Assembly: GCA_020636075.1 (NCBI GenBank)
Contig: JACJYO010000003.1
Location: 1-64,000, forward strand
DNA length: 64,000 nt
Source of the DNA: Lewinellaceae bacterium
Lineage (GTDB): Bacteria; Bacteroidota; Bacteroidia; Chitinophagales; Saprospiraceae
Reading direction: 5' to 3'
Shown here: positions 60,316 through 64,000 of the stretch, piece by piece
Numbering within the stretch: the first letter of the stretch is position 1
How the letters are laid out: each line of letters begins with the position of its first letter
Made by a program: the position numbers and the translations under genes
Notes under the pieces: generated by a model
The model's database searches: none
The model's input: the letters and a program-made list of their open reading frames with translations, nothing else
Told to the model about the DNA's origin: nothing

Positions 60316-60700
60316 TCAACCCCACCCCCATCCCTCCCACGCCAATGGCGTGGAGGGGCCCTGATTACCCACAAGTTGGTTGAAATGTTTTTAATAGGAT
60401 CGAAATCGACAAGTCATCTTTGGCAAATTGCGCGCTACCGGGTCAACCCCACCCCCGGCCCCTCCCCAAGGGGGCGGGGAGCCGTAGCGTCGACCGCTTT
60501 TATTACCCCAAATTCAAAGGCAATAGTGTAATCTACGGTGTATGTCGCGTCTCCCCTCCCCCTTGGGGTTGCCAGAGGCGGAGCAAATTGTTCCATCAAA
60601 GACCACAATTCAAGTTTTAATACTTTACAGTAAAATCAGCCAACTTGTGGGTAATCGGGAGCCACGCCATCGGCGTGGGAGGGGATGGGGGTGGGGTTGA
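60316..60700. repeat. Composite GC-rich repeat element, copy 2
   Basis: It shares TCAACCCCACCCCC blocks, the CACGCCATCGGCGTG palindrome, the TTACCCACAAGTTGGTTGA block and the TGTAATCTACGGTGTA block with 42405-42683. The right end is an inverted copy of the left end. It fills most of the gap between the B-lectin gene and the lipase gene. Confidence 0.8.
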
Positions 60701-60717
60701 TACGGCAAGAAGGTACT

Positions 60718-60753
60718 ATTGAGCCCCTGACTCGCATGAATCAGGGGCTCAAT
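60718..60753 (-). terminator. Hairpin terminator of the lipase-ricin gene
   Basis: ATTGAGCCCCTGA (60718-60730) pairs perfectly with TCAGGGGCTCAAT (60741-60753). The U-tract is weak. Confidence 0.65.
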
Positions 60754-60777
60754 AGGCAGGAGCGAATACTTTATTCT

Positions 60778-62694
60778 TTACTCCTGAATCAGGAACTGCT
60801 GCGCAGCCGATCCATTGCAATCGTAAATATTTACATTCGACCGCTTACCGTACACACCGTCGGTGTTGTACTCGATCTGCATGCACTTGGCCGGGTTGAT
60901 CACCGAGTGGATCGCTTTCGTCATCCCGTCGTAGATCCATTTCTGCGCGTTGGTGCCGTTACAACCCCACAACTGGATGTTGTTGCCGTTAGAGGTGTTG
61001 CTGCTGCTGAGGTCGATGCACAATTCCTGGTGATCACGCATTTTGACGGCCAGGCCGTCGAAATACCATTGTTCGGCTGTATTGGTATTATCCTTGGTCC
61101 ACAGCTGGATGTTGGAGCCCCATTCGGCGCCGGTATGCGAGTGCACCGCAAAGTTTGGCGCTAATACCGGGACGATATGTTTCTTATTTGAAACACTGGT
61201 CACCGTCGTAGCGCCAACCATGTTCCACCGTTGAGCGTTAATATCTTTGCAATCCCAGATCTGGATATTGGTGCCGTCGGTAGTATTGGCGTTGACCAGG
61301 TCCAGGCATTTTCCCGAGTTTACCTTGGAGCGGATGTTTCTGGTCAGGCCGTCGTAAACCCAAAACTGATTATCATTGCCATCCTGACAATCCCACAATT
61401 GGATGTTGGTGCCGTTGTTGGTATTTCCACCGCTCAGGTCGAGGCATTTATCGGTATGACTGGCCAGGCGGATTTTATTGTTTCGCAGGAACCAGCCCTG
61501 GTTGAGGTTGTAATCGCCACAGGTCCAGATCAGGATATTATTCCCATTGGAAAGCCCTCCGGCCGCATTGTCAATACACTTTGCAGTAGTCTGCGCAGCG
61601 GCCAGCCTGATGGAAGGCAATACAAGATCGGTTGGGCTTACGGGATCCAGATCTCCTTTGGAATACGCGGATTCCAGGCCGGATAAGTAGTAAGAGTCGT
61701 CGTGTATCCTTTTGGCATACGCTTCCCAGACAGGAAGCTTCGTGAGGTTATATTGTCCTTCGGCTACCTGCAGGTATTGCCGTTGCAATTTACTGGAACA
61801 ATCAGTGACATACTGGTCGGCCGCCCGGGAAAGCCCTCTGGGGTAAACCGTTATTTCATGTAAAATGTCTGCGTTGGAATAATAAAATGCAGCATTGACT
61901 GTCAATTCTTTGTAGGTGATCATGTCGTCTACGGTCACCTTATTCCCAAAAGCTTTTACATACTGGCCCTGAGTGGTATAAAACTTTACCCGTTTAAGGT
62001 TTGGCCTGTTTACCCATTCCTGGATGAAAGCTTCACTTCCGGCATTGGGAGAGCCGAAGGCCACAAAGTGGACGATCTTATCGGACAATAGTGGCGCATA
62101 ATCGGCCATAAAGTATTGGGATAGTACGCCGCCTTTTGAGTGTCCGGTCACGATCAGTTTGTCGAATGCCGAATTGTGATCCTGAAACCAGGTTTCCAGG
62201 CCGTGCGCACGCAGATTCAGCCACTCCTGATAAAAGAAACTATGTACATCCTTGCTGGGGTCCGTATTGCCATTCCAGGGCCAGGTGATAAAACCGCCAC
62301 GGACCCCGCTTTCCAAATTGGCATCCGTAGAAACCCCCGGGAATGCCAGCCAGGCCACCCGATCGGCGATTGTGACCAAGGCGTATGTTTTTCCGGAAGA
62401 CCCGTCATACTCGGTGGTTGATCGGGTGAACAGGGTAGCGTTGTTCATCATTTTTGTCCAGGTATCTGAGTTGTGATACTTCTCCCAGAGATCCGGCCAG
62501 TATTGGGTCGATTCCAGAAATGCCGCATTTTGATCGGATTTTGTGCCTTTCTCGGCCATGCGGGAGAGCAGGGCTGCGTACACATCTTCACTATACGTGA
62601 CCGTTTGGGCCATTACGGGGCTGCTGTATTGGATGACAGCAAAGAAGAGGAATGCTTTCCACATCTGGCGGAAAGCCTTTTTCTGATTGTTCAT
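60778..62694 (-). CDS. Secreted class 3 lipase fused to two ricin-type lectin domains
   Basis: The 638-residue protein has a signal peptide (about 1-30, ending PVMAQ). A class 3 lipase-like alpha/beta-hydrolase domain (about 40-340) has the nucleophile elbow GHSKGG with Ser186 and a downstream VAFGSPNAGSE box; it starts with WLAFPGVSTD where family members have FRGT-like segments. Two ricin-type trefoils (about 365-638) follow with NQGWFL, NQFWVYDG, AQRWNMVG, AEQWYFDG, AQKWIYDG and AQQFLIQE. The lectin tail is homologous to the array proteins, but the glycine-rich head is replaced. Role inferred: a lipid or ester hydrolase targeted to glycans outside the cell. Its regulon promoter is half-decayed. 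Confidence 0.9.
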   Translation of the reverse strand: MNNQKKAFRQMWKAFLFFAVIQYSSPVMAQTVTYSEDVYAALLSRMAEKGTKSDQNAAFLESTQYWPDLWEKYHNSDTWTKMMNNATLFTRSTTEYDGSSGKTYALVTIADRVAWLAFPGVSTDANLESGVRGGFITWPWNGNTDPSKDVHSFFYQEWLNLRAHGLETWFQDHNSAFDKLIVTGHSKGGVLSQYFMADYAPLLSDKIVHFVAFGSPNAGSEAFIQEWVNRPNLKRVKFYTTQGQYVKAFGNKVTVDDMITYKELTVNAAFYYSNADILHEITVYPRGLSRAADQYVTDCSSKLQRQYLQVAEGQYNLTKLPVWEAYAKRIHDDSYYLSGLESAYSKGDLDPVSPTDLVLPSIRLAAAQTTAKCIDNAAGGLSNGNNILIWTCGDYNLNQGWFLRNNKIRLASHTDKCLDLSGGNTNNGTNIQLWDCQDGNDNQFWVYDGLTRNIRSKVNSGKCLDLVNANTTDGTNIQIWDCKDINAQRWNMVGATTVTSVSNKKHIVPVLAPNFAVHSHTGAEWGSNIQLWTKDNTNTAEQWYFDGLAVKMRDHQELCIDLSSSNTSNGNNIQLWGCNGTNAQKWIYDGMTKAIHSVINPAKCMQIEYNTDGVYGKRSNVNIYDCNGSAAQQFLIQE

Positions 62695-62735
62695 CTTTTT
62701 AAATTATTTATTCGTGCTTGGAAATTTTTCTATTG

Positions 62736-62779
62736 CAAAAGTGCAGGGGATAGATTTCGGGGTCTTGTACCGGTGTTTT
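62736..62779 (-). promoter_or_regulatory. Decayed regulon promoter of the lipase-ricin gene
   Basis: The -7 box CACTTTTG (62736-62743) and 23-bp spacing are kept, but the proximal repeat is degenerate (62767-62779). The distal repeat position falls in sequence near the end of the cupin gene and is unrecognisable. Confidence 0.55.
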
Positions 62780-62798
62780 GAAGCCATCCGCTTGCCGC

Positions 62799-63251
62799 TT
62801 AAACAAAGGCAAATTGTTTTTTTAATGCACTCATCTCTATCTGGTTTTTATTATCCAGTTGAATACAGATAAAGATCCCTTCGCCGGCCAGTGGGCGTGC
62901 ATTGTGTTCGGTGCCGGCAGGAATGAAGACTGTTGCCGGCGCTTTGATTTTTTGCCTCTCCCCTTCAAGTTCAATTTCATATTCCATTTCCGATCCGAGC
63001 GGAAGTAAAATGTTGAACTCATCGAAATCATGGGTATGAGGCACGGCAAAATCCGTGGGATTTGTAAAGTAATCTTTAGTGAGCACGTGGCAGGCTACGT
63101 GAAAGCCTTCTCCCTCAAAGTCGCGATTGCTCATCAGGGCATAGCGAAGGATCCCGTTTACGTCGATGTGATTGGCGATCATGCCAAAGGGTTCGAACTT
63201 CCCTTTTGTGATCAGACTATCCATAACTGCATTTCCATTTTGACGTTCCAT
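62799..63251 (-). CDS. Cupin-domain protein
   Basis: The frame opens at 63305, but that codon overlaps the -7 box of the gene's own promoter, so the ATG at 63251 is preferred, giving 150 residues. The cupin motifs are visible: PHTHDFDEFNILLPLG (motif 1, with His, His and Glu as likely metal ligands) and VFIPAGTEHNARPL (motif 2). There is no signal peptide, so it is probably cytoplasmic. Cupins include isomerases, dioxygenases and sugar-binding regulators; this one cannot be placed further. It carries an intact regulon promoter, so it is the only likely non-secreted member of the regulon. Confidence 0.85.
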   Translation of the reverse strand: MERQNGNAVMDSLITKGKFEPFGMIANHIDVNGILRYALMSNRDFEGEGFHVACHVLTKDYFTNPTDFAVPHTHDFDEFNILLPLGSEMEYEIELEGERQKIKAPATVFIPAGTEHNARPLAGEGIFICIQLDNKNQIEMSALKKQFAFV

Positions 63252-63302
63252 GGGTCCGGAATTTTGCGTTTGAAAAATGAAACTGTATTGTGGTATACAA
63301 TG

Positions 63303-63367
63303 CAAAGGTGCCGGCTTTGACGAAGCGAAATCCTGACTATTGTTTTAGATGTTTGGACTATTGTTCA
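63303..63367 (-). promoter_or_regulatory. 65-bp regulon promoter of the cupin gene
   Basis: In gene direction: GAACAATAGTCC (63355-63367), AACAATAGTCA (63334-63346), 23 bp, -7 box CACCTTTG (63303-63310). Confidence 0.85.
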
Positions 63368-63502
63368 GAATGTGGCCGGAACGAATCTGAGTTACGCAAA
63401 TCAAGGGTTCAAATGATCATAATTCACTTCAACGCTTGCCCTGGCGGGTATATCGAGAAAAACATGAGTCATGTGAATCAGGGGCTAAATTTCTCCACCA
63501 AG

Positions 63503-63638
63503 CCCGTAGGGCTGTCATTATTGTAGAATTAAGACGCGCGAGATGATAGCGCCGTAGGTGCGGCATTATAATGACACGCCTACGGCGTTTATAAAACCGC
63601 GGAGCAACCATTTTCTACAATAATGGCAGCCCTACGGG
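63503..63638. repeat. 136-bp MITE-like inverted-repeat element
   Basis: The 26-bp ends (63503-63528 and 63613-63638) are complementary at 25 of 26 bases. Inside, CGCCGTAGG (63550-63558) pairs with CCTACGGCG (63579-63587). No gene lies inside, so it is probably a short palindromic mobile repeat. Confidence 0.75.
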
Positions 63639-64000
63639 ATTTATTCGAAGGTGATATTGCCAATTTAGCTCCTGATTCGCATGAGCCATCCCGAATTTTT
63701 AAAATAGAAAAATTCAGACTCTATGTTTGCCGCATTGAGGTTCATGGGGTTAATACGCTGAGTTGAAAATTGCTTCGAGTGAAGAGTTAACTTTAGAGTG
63801 TCAAAATCATCGTTAACCATTCAACTCGAAGCAAAAATGAAAAGTGAAATTAGGCAACTTGACTTTAGCGACCAAGAAATCTATGTTGGAATAGATGTAC
63901 ACCGAAAGAGTTGGCGCACCACTATTCACTTGGGCGAATTCCAGCAAAAACGATCAACCTGTCGCCTCCCAGCCCAGAGTCTTTATCCGATTACTTGAGG
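63639..64000 (+). mobile_element. Left part of an IS110-family insertion sequence, cut by window edge
   Basis: The transposase frame starts at 63837. About 200 bp of non-coding sequence precede it, including an imperfect inverted repeat (63772-63791 with 63812-63832). In IS110 elements the non-coding end next to the gene can encode a bridge RNA, so this stretch could hold one. The exact left boundary is not visible. Confidence 0.5.
63837..64000 (+). pseudogene. IS110-family transposase, 5' end, with apparent frameshift
   Basis: From the ATG at 63837 the product reads MKSEIRQLDFSDQEIYVGID, then VHRKSWRTTIHLG. The YVGIDVHRKSW segment is the N-terminal signature of the IS110 (DEDD-type) recombinase, whose first catalytic Asp is in GID. 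After GEFQQK the frame diverges and stops at 63996-63998. The expected continuation, TINLSPPSPESLSDYL, is readable in another frame. One A appears to be missing from the A5 run at 63946-63950. The rest of the gene lies outside the window, so it is not clear whether the copy is dead or misread. Confidence 0.75.

Overview
The window looks like a chromosomal segment of a Bacteroidota bacterium, most likely near the Saprospiraceae; that family placement is inference from gene content. Evidence for the phylum is seen directly: TAnnTTTG-type -7 promoter boxes, type IX secretion (T9SS) C-terminal sorting domains, a PorW/SprE-like lipoprotein, FAS1 and delta-60 repeat proteins, a BlaI/BlaR1 pair, and many secreted multidomain proteins. 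No rRNA, tRNA or CRISPR array was recognised.

Region 1 (1-19.8 kb, + strand) is a tandem array of six secreted caspase-like/TPR proteins. Five keep the His-Cys dyad (SGHGD ... TDAC) and an EF-hand-like Asp-rich loop. The sixth (17877-19775) has lost both catalytic residues and is a pseudo-caspase. A small repeat lipoprotein and two related Cys-rich secreted proteins sit between the active genes and the pseudo-caspase. Two long-short gene pairs suggest segmental duplication.

Region 2 (19.9-42.3 kb) is mostly ordinary chromosome: an MFS transporter, a FAS1 lipoprotein, a leucine-rich-repeat T9SS cargo protein, a PorW/SprE-like lipoprotein divergent from an M23 peptidase, gcvT, a secreted C1B-type peptidase, a BlaI/BlaR1 operon with twin palindromic operators, a membrane protein with a methyltransferase, an AEC transporter, a secreted gamma-class (AroQ) chorismate mutase, a duplicated-domain lipoprotein and a delta-60 repeat protein.

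Region 3 (42.4-63.3 kb, - strand) is an array of eight secreted proteins with an N-terminal glycine-rich domain and two C-terminal ricin-type beta-trefoils. It also holds a lipase-ricin fusion, a small secreted protein and a cupin protein. Two array members carry single-base frameshifts. Nine promoters (chorismate mutase, seven lectin-array transcription units and the cupin gene) share an exact 65-bp architecture: two ACAATAGTC-type direct repeats 21 bp apart, then 23 bp to a (T/C)AnnTTTG -7 box. The lipase gene has a decayed tenth copy. I regard this as the strongest candidate for an undescribed system: a regulon, possibly controlled by a LytTR-type regulator, that co-expresses lectins, a lipase, a cupin protein and a secreted chorismate mutase.

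The right edge carries a 136-bp inverted-repeat element and the first codons of an IS110-family transposase with an apparent frameshift. Copies of a composite GC-rich repeat lie at 42.4 kb and 60.3 kb, on either side of the main lectin array.
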